DNA from: Hypericibacter sp050729195
GTDB taxonomy: Bacteria; Pseudomonadota; Alphaproteobacteria; Dongiales; Dongiaceae
Direction of reading: 5' to 3'
DNA: 7,047 bases
NCBI RefSeq assembly: GCF_050729195.1
Contig: NZ_JBOHKS010000057.1
Span: forward strand, 1 to 7,047
Both the position numbers and the translations under genes were made by a program. The notes below the pieces were generated by a model. It saw nothing but the letters and a program-made list of their open reading frames with translations, had not been told where the DNA came from and did no database searches. Of this stretch, positions 1-5,706 are shown piece by piece. Each line of letters begins with the position of its first letter. Positions within the stretch are counted from its first letter, which is position 1.

Positions 1-1399
1 CGCGCTGCTCGCCGCCGAGCTTGGGCGGGTTGGGATCGCGCGCCAGCCGCTCGACGACGGCCGGTGCCAGATACTGCGCGAAATTCCGGCTGACCGCCTT
101 GCGCCGCCGCTCCTCGGCGACCTGGCCGAAATAGACCAGGACGAGATAGATCAACGCGGTGGCCAGCGTCGGATAAGTAGCGTCGATCAGGTATCCATCT
201 GATTTGAAGAGATACCAGGAACTGATCGGCATTGCGATCGCCACAGCGATCGGGAGCAGGATCGTCAATCTGGCTCGAAGGAGCGGTACAAGCAGGATCA
301 ACAGAATGCCAACAATCCCGACCACAGAAATCTCGGCAAAAATCGACCAGGTGGAGCGACGGAGATATGTGCCCTCAAGCACCGTCTCCAGCATCTGGGC
401 GTGGATTTCGGTTCCGGCCATCGACTTGTCGACCGGGGTGATCCGCATGTCTCGCAATCCGGCCGCGGAAGCACCGATAAGGACGATACGACCGGCAATG
501 CGGTTCGAATCGAAGTTTCCGGTGAGTATATCCGTCGCGCTGATGTAGCGTTGGCGGGAGCTGGGGGCAAAACGTATCCAGATCTCTCCAGATTTGTCGG
601 TCACGACATCTCTGCCTGCCACGACGACGGATCTGATCCCTGTGTCGTCCATTTTCACGGCGAGGGCTCGCCCGCCGGTCGCGATTCTAAGAACCTCAAG
701 ACCGAGGGAAGGATGAATATCCCCGGCGATATGAAGGACGGCTGGAATGCGCCTGATGATGCCGTCAGTGTCGGGCGCCAGGCCAAAATTTCCACGTCCC
801 AATGCCGCGTCATTCAAGACAGGGATGTTCGGTATGAAACCCGAAAAGGGAACGATGAAGGGCAGAGGATTTCCGCCGATACGCGCCACCGCACTCTTGG
901 GCTTGGTTCTGACCCCGCCGCTTTCGATCGCCAGCTCGCCCAGCACGACGCGAGACCGCTTCAATATTTCGGCGAACTCCGTATCGTGGTCCGGCAGGGA
1001 GAAGAGGCCGCTGGCGATATCCGGAGAGGCACTCATAAGCTCGCCGGCGATGGCCGAAGGCGAGGTTCGGTCCGGTTCTGCGAAGACCATATCGAAGCCG
1101 ATCACGACCGCCTTGGCAGCCATCAGCTTCTCGACGATCTCTCCCAGTTTGGTCCGAGGCCAGGGCCACTGGCCTTGCTCTTGCAGACTCTTTTCATCGA
1201 TATCGACGATGACCACCGGGAAATTTGTTTCGGTCCGCGGCGACAGGCGCTGCAAGAGGTCGAACGAACGTAGCCGCAGCGCGTCGATGAGGGGCGGATT
1301 GACGATTTGAAGCCATAGAATCCCAAGCAGCACGATCGCCCCTGGAATGCGCCCATGTCCGGCGGCAAAACGGCGAAGTCCGGCGATCACATTTCGCAT
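1..1399 (-). CDS. CHASE2-domain adenylate/guanylate cyclase, N-terminal part (gene runs off the left edge)
   Basis: Probably a membrane-bound class III nucleotide cyclase that makes cAMP (or cGMP) in response to an extracytoplasmic signal read by a CHASE2 domain; the ligand is unknown. My translation of the minus strand from ATG at 1399 is open for 466 codons to the window edge. Residues about 20-36 form a first membrane segment. Residues about 40-345 form the CHASE2 domain, with the family hallmarks VVIVDIDEKSL (62-72), WPWPR (78-82), VIGFDMVF (99-106), DTDGIIRRIP (210-219) and VLIGASAAGLRD (306-317). Three more hydrophobic segments follow at about 354-374, 377-396 and 408-426. A charged linker (EERRRKAVSRNF, 429-440) ends in LGGEQR, which in this family directly precedes the first strand of the cyclase domain. 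The catalytic residues lie outside the window, so activity and substrate cannot be judged. No strong ribosome binding site precedes the ATG; only a GGGGG stretch lies 9 nt away, inside a hairpin. Most of the gene has lower GC than its neighbours. Confidence 0.9.
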   Translation of the reverse strand, partial: MRNVIAGLRRFAAGHGRIPGAIVLLGILWLQIVNPPLIDALRLRSFDLLQRLSPRTETNFPVVIVDIDEKSLQEQGQWPWPRTKLGEIVEKLMAAKAVVIGFDMVFAEPDRTSPSAIAGELMSASPDIASGLFSLPDHDTEFAEILKRSRVVLGELAIESGGVRTKPKSAVARIGGNPLPFIVPFSGFIPNIPVLNDAALGRGNFGLAPDTDGIIRRIPAVLHIAGDIHPSLGLEVLRIATGGRALAVKMDDTGIRSVVVAGRDVVTDKSGEIWIRFAPSSRQRYISATDILTGNFDSNRIAGRIVLIGASAAGLRDMRITPVDKSMAGTEIHAQMLETVLEGTYLRRSTWSIFAEISVVGIVGILLILLVPLLRARLTILLPIAVAIAMPISSWYLFKSDGYLIDATYPTLATALIYLVLVYFGQVAEERRRKAVSRNFAQYLAPAVVERLARDPNPPKLGGEQR

Positions 1400-1609
1400 C
1401 GAAACAGGCCCCCACAGGGGGCGCAATATGGCCGAGCCGCCCGGAATTGTCGATTGCGGGACGGCGGATAAGGCCTTGTGGATTAAGAAAAAGGCAGGGT
1501 TTGGGGGCTGGAGACGGGTTTGGGAACAAACGCTTGCCAGCCCGGCCGCTTCCTCGCATAGAAAGAGCCGGTTTCAACAAAGTTTCGAATCGCCCCGCGC
1601 CCCCGATCC
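1400..1609. promoter_or_regulatory. Divergent intergenic region between two cyclase genes
   Basis: This 210-bp stretch must hold the promoters or leaders of both the minus-strand CHASE2 cyclase and the plus-strand TPR cyclase. It contains the direct repeat GGGTTTGGG at 1497-1505 and 1516-1524 (19 bp apart, close to two helical turns). The second copy overlaps a small inverted repeat gtttg-ggaa-caaac (1518-1531). A weak plus-strand sigma-70-like candidate is TTGCCA at 1534-1539 with CATAGA at 1557-1562, a 17-bp spacing, but the -10 match is poor. I see no convincing open reading frame here. The regulator, if any, is unknown. Confidence 0.4.
1408..1422 (-). promoter_or_regulatory. Hairpin in the leader of the CHASE2 cyclase
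   Basis: A perfect inverted repeat gccccc-aca-gggggc (6-bp stem, 3-nt loop) ends 8 nt before the ATG at 1399 on the minus strand. In the transcript, the 3' arm carries the only G-rich, weakly Shine-Dalgarno-like stretch upstream of the start. The structure could therefore reduce or control translation initiation. The repeat is seen directly; the role is inference. Confidence 0.35.
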
Positions 1610-3376
1610 ATGCAGCGCCGCCTTGCCGCCATCGTCGCCGCCGACATCGTCGGCTATAGCCGCCTGGCCCAGATCGACGAGGCCGGGGCGCTGACGGCTT
1701 TGCGTGAAAATCAGACCGGCATCATCGAGCCCAAGGTCCGGGCCCATGACGGCCGGATCGTCAAATTCATGGGTGATGGCCTGCTGGCGGAGTTCGGCAG
1801 CGTGGTGAATGCCATGCGCTTCGCCTGCGACATGCTGGAGGCGACGGTCAAGGCCTCGCACGAGCAGCCGCCCGACCGCCGCCTGCGCTACCGCATCGGC
1901 GTCAACATGGGCGACGTGATCGTCGAGGGGGACGACCTCTTCGGCGACGGCGTCAACATCGCCGCCCGGCTGGAAGCCCTGGCCGAGCCCGACAGTATCT
2001 TCCTTTCATCCCTGGTCTATGAGCAGGTGAAGAACAAGCTCGAGCTGCGGTTCGAATCCCTCGGCCGCAAGCAACTCAAGAACATCTCCGAGCCGGTCGC
2101 GGTCTTCCGCGTGGCGCTGGGCGAGGGGACGCGGGCGCTGGACCCGGTCTCGCTCGATCTGCCGCAGCGGCCCTCGATCGCGGTGCTGCCCTTCGAGACG
2201 AGCGGCGATGACGATGACCAGCGCTATTTCAGCGACGGCATCACCGAGGACATCATCACCGAGCTGTCGCGCTTCCGCGCGCTCTTCGTGATCGCCCGGA
2301 CCTCCTCCTTCGCCTATCGCGACGGCGGCATGGATGTGACCGCGATCGGCCGTGAGCTCGGCGTGCGCTATGTGCTGATGGGCAGCGTGCGCCGCACCGA
2401 GCATCGCCTGCGGATCACGGCCCAGCTCTACCAGGCCGAGAGCGGCCGCAGCATCTGGGCGATCAAGCAGGATCGCGATCCCTCGCAGCTCTTCGCCATG
2501 GATGACGAGATCGTGCAGGCGATCGTGACGGCGCTGCCGGGTCGGATCGAGGCCGATTGGTTGGCGCGCGGCAAGCGCAAGCGCACCGACAACATGGTCG
2601 CCTATGACTACATGCTGCGGGCCTGGGACAATCTCTACCGCAATGGCGGAACCGAGCATCGCCAGATCGCGGAGCTGCTCCAACGCGCCCTCGAGCTCGA
2701 TCCCGCCTATGCCCAGGCCCATGCGCTGCTCGCCTTCGTCACGGTGCTGGGCTGGTACCGGGACGAGATCCCCGATGCGATGGACAAGGCCTATGAGCTG
2801 GCGAGCCAGGGCGTCGCCCTCGATGCCGAGGATGGCTGGTGCCATTTCGCGCTGGGCTTCGTCTGCCTCTATCGCCGAAACTACGACGAAGCGGCGCTCC
2901 ATTACGAACGCGCGGTCGAGCTCAATCCGAACGATGCCGAGCTCCTGTCGCAGTTCGGCTCGTTCCTCGCCTATGTCCACAAGACCGACGAGGGGATCGA
3001 GTGGATCCGGCGGGCCATGCGTCTCAATCCTTATCGGCAGGCCTGGCACTGGCACGATATGGGCTTCAACTTCCTGGTGGCGCGCCGCTATGAGGAGGCG
3101 GTCCAGGCCTTCCACCGGGTGTCGCCGCCGATGCCCTTCGACAATTGCTATCTCGCCGTGGCCCACGCCCATCTGGGCAATCTGGACAAGGCGCGCGAGC
3201 ATGCGAAGGCGATGATGACGAGCCGGCCGGACAGCGCGGTCCAGACCTGGCTGCCCAAGGAACCCTTCCGGGATGCCGCCGACCTCGAGCATTTCATCGC
3301 CGGCATGCGGATAGCGGGGTTTCCCGACCGCCCGGCGATTAAACCGCATCTGGCCATCGTCAATGGTGGCCGCTGA
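1610..3376 (+). CDS. Class III adenylate cyclase with TolB-like domain and TPR repeats
   Basis: Cytoplasmic adenylate cyclase (ATP to cAMP plus pyrophosphate), 588 aa. The cyclase domain is N-terminal, about residues 1-170. All residues needed for activity are present: metal-binding D12 (AADIVGYSRL) and D56 (VKFMGDG), adenine-selecting K52 and D109, and transition-state N116 and R120 (GDGVNIAAR). The K/D pair favours ATP over GTP. Residues about 188-310 (PSIAVLPFETSGD, then FSDGITEDIITELSR) match the TolB-like/FlgO-like domain often fused to such cyclases. Residues about 350-540 are helical TPR-type repeats, for example YDEAALHYERAVELNPNDAE (425-444), probably a protein-interaction module. 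There is no membrane segment. The start is fixed because the catalytic domain begins at once and an in-frame stop lies at 1559-1561 with no other start codon between. No Shine-Dalgarno sequence precedes the ATG, so the mRNA may be leaderless or weakly translated. What controls the enzyme is unknown. Confidence 0.93.
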   Translation: MQRRLAAIVAADIVGYSRLAQIDEAGALTALRENQTGIIEPKVRAHDGRIVKFMGDGLLAEFGSVVNAMRFACDMLEATVKASHEQPPDRRLRYRIGVNMGDVIVEGDDLFGDGVNIAARLEALAEPDSIFLSSLVYEQVKNKLELRFESLGRKQLKNISEPVAVFRVALGEGTRALDPVSLDLPQRPSIAVLPFETSGDDDDQRYFSDGITEDIITELSRFRALFVIARTSSFAYRDGGMDVTAIGRELGVRYVLMGSVRRTEHRLRITAQLYQAESGRSIWAIKQDRDPSQLFAMDDEIVQAIVTALPGRIEADWLARGKRKRTDNMVAYDYMLRAWDNLYRNGGTEHRQIAELLQRALELDPAYAQAHALLAFVTVLGWYRDEIPDAMDKAYELASQGVALDAEDGWCHFALGFVCLYRRNYDEAALHYERAVELNPNDAELLSQFGSFLAYVHKTDEGIEWIRRAMRLNPYRQAWHWHDMGFNFLVARRYEEAVQAFHRVSPPMPFDNCYLAVAHAHLGNLDKAREHAKAMMTSRPDSAVQTWLPKEPFRDAADLEHFIAGMRIAGFPDRPAIKPHLAIVNGGR

Positions 3377-3380
3377 GGCC

Positions 3381-3411
3381 CAGGACCGCTAGCCTCTCCG
3401 CACCGGTCCTG
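3381..3411. repeat. Inverted repeat between cyclase and FAD dehydrogenase genes
   Basis: Perfect 8-bp arms caggaccg (3381-3388) and cggtcctg (3404-3411) enclose a 15-nt spacer. The repeat starts 4 nt after the cyclase stop codon and ends 3 nt before the ribosome binding site of the next gene. No T-run follows, so it is not a standard intrinsic terminator. It could be an operator for the dehydrogenase gene, or an intercistronic hairpin affecting mRNA stability. Function is inference. Confidence 0.45.
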
Positions 3412-3414
3412 TCG

Positions 3415-3420
3415 AAGGAG
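3415..3420 (+). promoter_or_regulatory. Ribosome binding site of the FAD dehydrogenase gene
   Basis: AAGGAG lies 8 nt before the ATG at 3429 and fixes that start. It is a near-perfect Shine-Dalgarno sequence, in contrast to the upstream cyclase gene, which has none. The dehydrogenase is thus probably translated independently and more strongly. Confidence 0.85.
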
Positions 3421-3428
3421 AGGTCGCG

Positions 3429-4805
3429 ATGGCTGCCATACTCGATGCACTGCGTCAGGCGCTGGGCGGGGATGTCGTCTCCGTCGAGGGCGCGATCCTC
3501 GACCGGCACGCCCGCGACGCCACCGGCATCGCCCCGCATCGGCCGCTCGCGGTCTTGCGCCCGCGCAACACCGGCGAGGTCTCGACGGCCTTGCGGATCT
3601 GCAACAGCCATCGCCAGCCGGTGCTGCCGCAAGGCGGGCTGACGGGCCTTGCCGGCGGCGCCACGCCCGGGGGCGGCGAGGTGGTGCTGTCGCTGGAGCG
3701 GATGCGCGGTATCGAGGAACTGGACCCGGCCGCGGCGACGATGACCGTCCTGGCGGGCACGCCGCTCGAAACGCTGCAGGCGGCGGCGAGCCAGGCGGGC
3801 TTCCTGCTGGGGCTCGATCTGGGCGCGCGAGGTTCCTGTCAGATCGGCGGCAATCTCTCGACCAATGCCGGCGGCATGAAGGTGATCCGCTACGGCATGG
3901 CGCGCGAGCAGGTGCTGGGACTGGAGGCGGTCCTCGCCGACGGTACGGTCGTGAACGCGCTCAACAAGATGCTCAAGAACAATGCCGGCTACGATGTGAA
4001 GCATCTCTTCATCGGCTCGGAGGGCACGCTGGGCATCGTGACCCGCGCCGTGCTGCGCCTCCATCCCAAGCCGCGCAGTTCCGTCACGGCGCTGGTGGCG
4101 ACGGGGCGTTACGAGCAGGTCGTCCAATTGCTGCGCTCGGCTCAGGCCGAGCTCGGCGGCGTCAGCGCGTTCGAGGCGATGTGGCAGGACTATTATCGGT
4201 TCGTCACCGGCTCGGATCCGGCGCAGGTTCCGCCCCTGCCGGCGACCTCGCCCTTCTATGTGGCGCTGGAATTCGCCGGCAATGATGCCGATGGCGATCC
4301 GGTTCGGTTCGAGGCGTTCCTGGGCCGGGCGCTGGAGCAGGGGCTCATCGCCGATGCCGTGATCGCGAAGTCGGAGCGCGAGGCGCGCGCGATCTGGGAG
4401 ATCCGCGAAGGCGTCGGCGCCTGGAACGCGCGGCACCATGGGCTCCATCTCGATGTCAGCCTGCCGATCGCCAGTATCGGCGATTTTGCCGAACATGTCC
4501 GCGTGCGCCTGCAGCAGCGCTGGCCCGGATCGCTCAATACTTTCTATGGCCATATCGGCGACAGCAATCTCCATCTCAGCCTCGATATGGGGAGCGACGA
4601 GGCGGGTGTCCGCCATGCGGTCGAGCTCTGCGTCTATGAGGTGGTGCGCGACATGGGCGGCTCGGTCTCGGCCGAGCATGGCATCGGCACCTTGAAGCGC
4701 GACTATCTGGGCTTCAGCCGCAGCGACGCCGTGGTGGGGTTGATGCGCACCTTGAAAGCGGCGCTCGACCCCCATGTGATCCTCAATCCCGGCAAAGTCC
4801 TGTAA
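3429..4805 (+). CDS. FAD-dependent D-2-hydroxyacid dehydrogenase (GlcD / D-lactate / D-2-hydroxyglutarate dehydrogenase family)
   Basis: Probably oxidises a D-2-hydroxyacid (D-lactate, D-2-hydroxyglutarate or glycolate) to the 2-oxoacid, passing electrons from FAD to an acceptor. It has 458 aa, the usual size for the family. The PCMH-type FAD-binding domain fills about residues 35-215, with PQGGLTGLAGG (68-77 region), GSCQIGGNLSTNAGG (135-149) and HLFIGSEGTLGIVT (192-205). The C-terminal FAD-linked oxidase domain carries GHIGDSNLH (374-382) and SAEHGIGTLKRDYL (414-427 region). H375, H382 and E416 have the spacing of the metal ligands known from human D-2-hydroxyglutarate dehydrogenase, and H417 matches its catalytic histidine, so the enzyme should be active and metal-dependent. 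It ends in the common NPGKVL. No GlcE or GlcF partner gene is adjacent, so a single-chain dehydrogenase is more likely than a glycolate oxidase subunit. There is no signal peptide. The exact substrate cannot be read from sequence. Confidence 0.93.
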   Translation: MAAILDALRQALGGDVVSVEGAILDRHARDATGIAPHRPLAVLRPRNTGEVSTALRICNSHRQPVLPQGGLTGLAGGATPGGGEVVLSLERMRGIEELDPAAATMTVLAGTPLETLQAAASQAGFLLGLDLGARGSCQIGGNLSTNAGGMKVIRYGMAREQVLGLEAVLADGTVVNALNKMLKNNAGYDVKHLFIGSEGTLGIVTRAVLRLHPKPRSSVTALVATGRYEQVVQLLRSAQAELGGVSAFEAMWQDYYRFVTGSDPAQVPPLPATSPFYVALEFAGNDADGDPVRFEAFLGRALEQGLIADAVIAKSEREARAIWEIREGVGAWNARHHGLHLDVSLPIASIGDFAEHVRVRLQQRWPGSLNTFYGHIGDSNLHLSLDMGSDEAGVRHAVELCVYEVVRDMGGSVSAEHGIGTLKRDYLGFSRSDAVVGLMRTLKAALDPHVILNPGKVL

Positions 4806-5005
4806 GCGTCGCTGTCCTAACTAAATTTCACTTCGATTCACGAGACAGGGGCCAGCGGCGTCGGGGAGACTGCCGGGTCCTCCCGGGCGATTCCGCGGGT
4901 GGAAACGCCTGTCGGCGCGAGTTCGCAGGCGGAAATTCCGGCGGCCTGTCGGTGCAATGACATCGATCGCCAGACCGCGCCGCCGTTTGCAGTGAAGGAG
5001 CAGAC
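4806..5005 (+). promoter_or_regulatory. Leader/intergenic region with several possible hairpins
   Basis: This 200-bp gap follows the dehydrogenase and leads into the secreted-protein gene. It begins with a short AT-rich island (about 4815-4843) that stands out from the GC-rich surroundings and is the likeliest place for a promoter, though no clear -35/-10 pair is visible. A hairpin ccggg-tcct-cccgg (4873-4886) could help end the dehydrogenase transcript but has no T-run. Further on, cgcctg (4906-4911) can pair with caggcg (4926-4931). The same caggc can instead pair with gcctg (4944-4948). The 9-bp direct repeat gcctgtcgg occurs at 4908-4916 and 4944-4952. I see no convincing gene. Confidence 0.4.
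4995..5000 (+). promoter_or_regulatory. Ribosome binding site of the secreted-protein gene
   Basis: AAGGAG lies 5 nt before the ATG at 5006. It supports that start even though it gives the protein an unusually long 22-residue segment before the hydrophobic stretch. Confidence 0.8.
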
Positions 5006-5473
5006 ATGCCGATCAAATGGGCTTTCACCGATCCCGACCGTGACCGTCTCCGCCCAGCGGAGAAGGTCTTCAGCTTTGGCGCCGGACTGAGCGGCCTGAT
5101 ATTGGCGGTATCGCTCCTCATGCAGCCCCTGCCGGCGTCGGCGCGCGATTCTCAGGGCGACCGGTTCATCACCGCGACGGAGGGGAACACATTTTCTGGC
5201 ACGACCTCGGCCGGATTGGCCTTTCACCTCTATTTCCTGGCCGGCGGGCAAGTGACCTATGTCGACGAGACCGGCACCGTGGACAGCGGCACATGGAATC
5301 TCGATCCGGGTGGAAATGTCTGTCTCCGGTGGCAGAAACCCATCGACGCCATGGCAGGCTGTTTCCAGCCTTCGATCGCGGGCGACAGGGTGACATTGGA
5401 GAACAAGGACGGGAGCCTGAACGGGACGCTGAACGGCAGTGTCACGGATCGGTTCGCGCGGCATGGCAAGTAA
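5006..5473 (+). CDS. Small secreted protein of unknown function
   Basis: 155 aa, not recognised as a named family. Residues 1-22 are polar and charged. Residues about 23-46 form a hydrophobic stretch ending in a plausible signal peptidase I site ASA/RD (45-48), so the mature protein of about 108 aa is probably periplasmic; uncleaved membrane anchoring is possible. The mature part looks beta-rich, with a repeating glycine/aromatic pattern: GNTFSGTTSAG (60-70), FHLYFLAGGQVTYVD (73-87), GTWNLDPGGNVCLRW (95-109). It has two cysteines, C106 and C119, that could form a disulfide. The pattern recalls small lipocalin-like or DUF995-like envelope proteins of alphaproteobacteria, but this is a resemblance, not an identification. 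A strong ribosome binding site and a long leader precede it. Its end overlaps the next gene by 11 bp, which suggests translational coupling and a shared job in the cell envelope. Confidence 0.8.
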   Translation: MPIKWAFTDPDRDRLRPAEKVFSFGAGLSGLILAVSLLMQPLPASARDSQGDRFITATEGNTFSGTTSAGLAFHLYFLAGGQVTYVDETGTVDSGTWNLDPGGNVCLRWQKPIDAMAGCFQPSIAGDRVTLENKDGSLNGTLNGSVTDRFARHGK

Positions 5474-5681
5474 CAACCCGGGCCCTCAGCGTGAGACGCG
5501 AAGGGAATCGCTGCGCATCGCGTTCCTGGTCTGCCTCTTTGCGCTGGGCGGATGCGCGACGGACTCGCGGTCCCCGGATTCGAGATTGGGCCAGACCCAC
5601 GAATATTGGGACGACTATCAGGTGATCCATCCCTACGACGTCCAGAATCCCCGGGGCAGTCCGATCGACTTCAACAGGTGA
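5463..5681 (+). CDS. Small lipoprotein of unknown function
   Basis: 72 aa from ATG at 5463. A polar, arginine-containing N-terminus is followed by a hydrophobic stretch and lipobox ALGGC, with the lipidated cysteine at residue 31. The predicted mature lipoprotein is only about 42 aa, polar, and ends in HPYDVQNPRGSPIDFNR. The residue after the cysteine is Ala rather than Asp, which by the usual +2 rule favours transfer to the outer membrane. An alternative in-frame GTG start at 5439 would add 8 residues. I prefer the ATG because it needs less overlap and keeps the signal peptide closer to normal length, but neither has a strong ribosome binding site. Translation is probably coupled to the upstream secreted protein. 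I do not recognise the family; the lipobox is the only firm clue. Confidence 0.7.
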   Translation: MASNNPGPQRETRRESLRIAFLVCLFALGGCATDSRSPDSRLGQTHEYWDDYQVIHPYDVQNPRGSPIDFNR

Positions 5682-5694
5682 CATAGACAGAGGG

Positions 5695-5706
5695 GCGTCT
5701 AGACGC
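5695..5706. repeat. Palindrome at the convergent gene ends
   Basis: The 12-bp perfect palindrome gcgtctagacgc is centred on the cysA stop codon (TAG, minus strand, 5701-5699) and lies 14 bp past the lipoprotein stop. It sits exactly where two convergent transcripts meet. A stem of only 4-5 bp could form in RNA, and no T-run follows on either side, so a terminator role is weak. It may simply be a chance palindrome or a protein-binding site. Confidence 0.3.

Noticed and set aside
401..1273. Open frame of 290 codons on the plus strand opposite the CHASE2 gene
   Set aside because: The minus strand reads continuously as a CHASE2 protein with its hallmark motifs; the plus-strand product is low-complexity and polar with no family features.
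1523..1551. Possible EcfG-type (general stress) promoter, GGAAC at 1523 with CGCTT near 1547
   Set aside because: The spacing of about 19 bases and the CGCTT rather than CGTT element do not fit the alphaproteobacterial EcfG consensus well enough.
2006..3349. Long open frame (447 codons) on the minus strand opposite the TPR cyclase
   Set aside because: It is a mirror of a strongly biased high-GC gene. The translation has no recognisable motif, while the plus strand carries complete cyclase, TolB-like and TPR signatures.
3360..4775. Long open frame (471 codons) on the minus strand opposite the FAD dehydrogenase
   Set aside because: Same antisense effect of GC-rich codons. The product is rich in Arg, His and Ala without domain features, and the plus strand is an unmistakable FAD dehydrogenase.
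4873..4886. Hairpin ccggg-tcct-cccgg as an intrinsic terminator of the dehydrogenase gene
   Set aside because: Short 5-bp stem, no following T-run, and 67 bases past the stop codon; not enough to call a terminator.
4838..5476. Open frame of 212 codons on the minus strand over the leader and secreted-protein gene
   Set aside because: No recognisable motif. The plus strand has a strong ribosome binding site, a signal peptide and a patterned mature domain.
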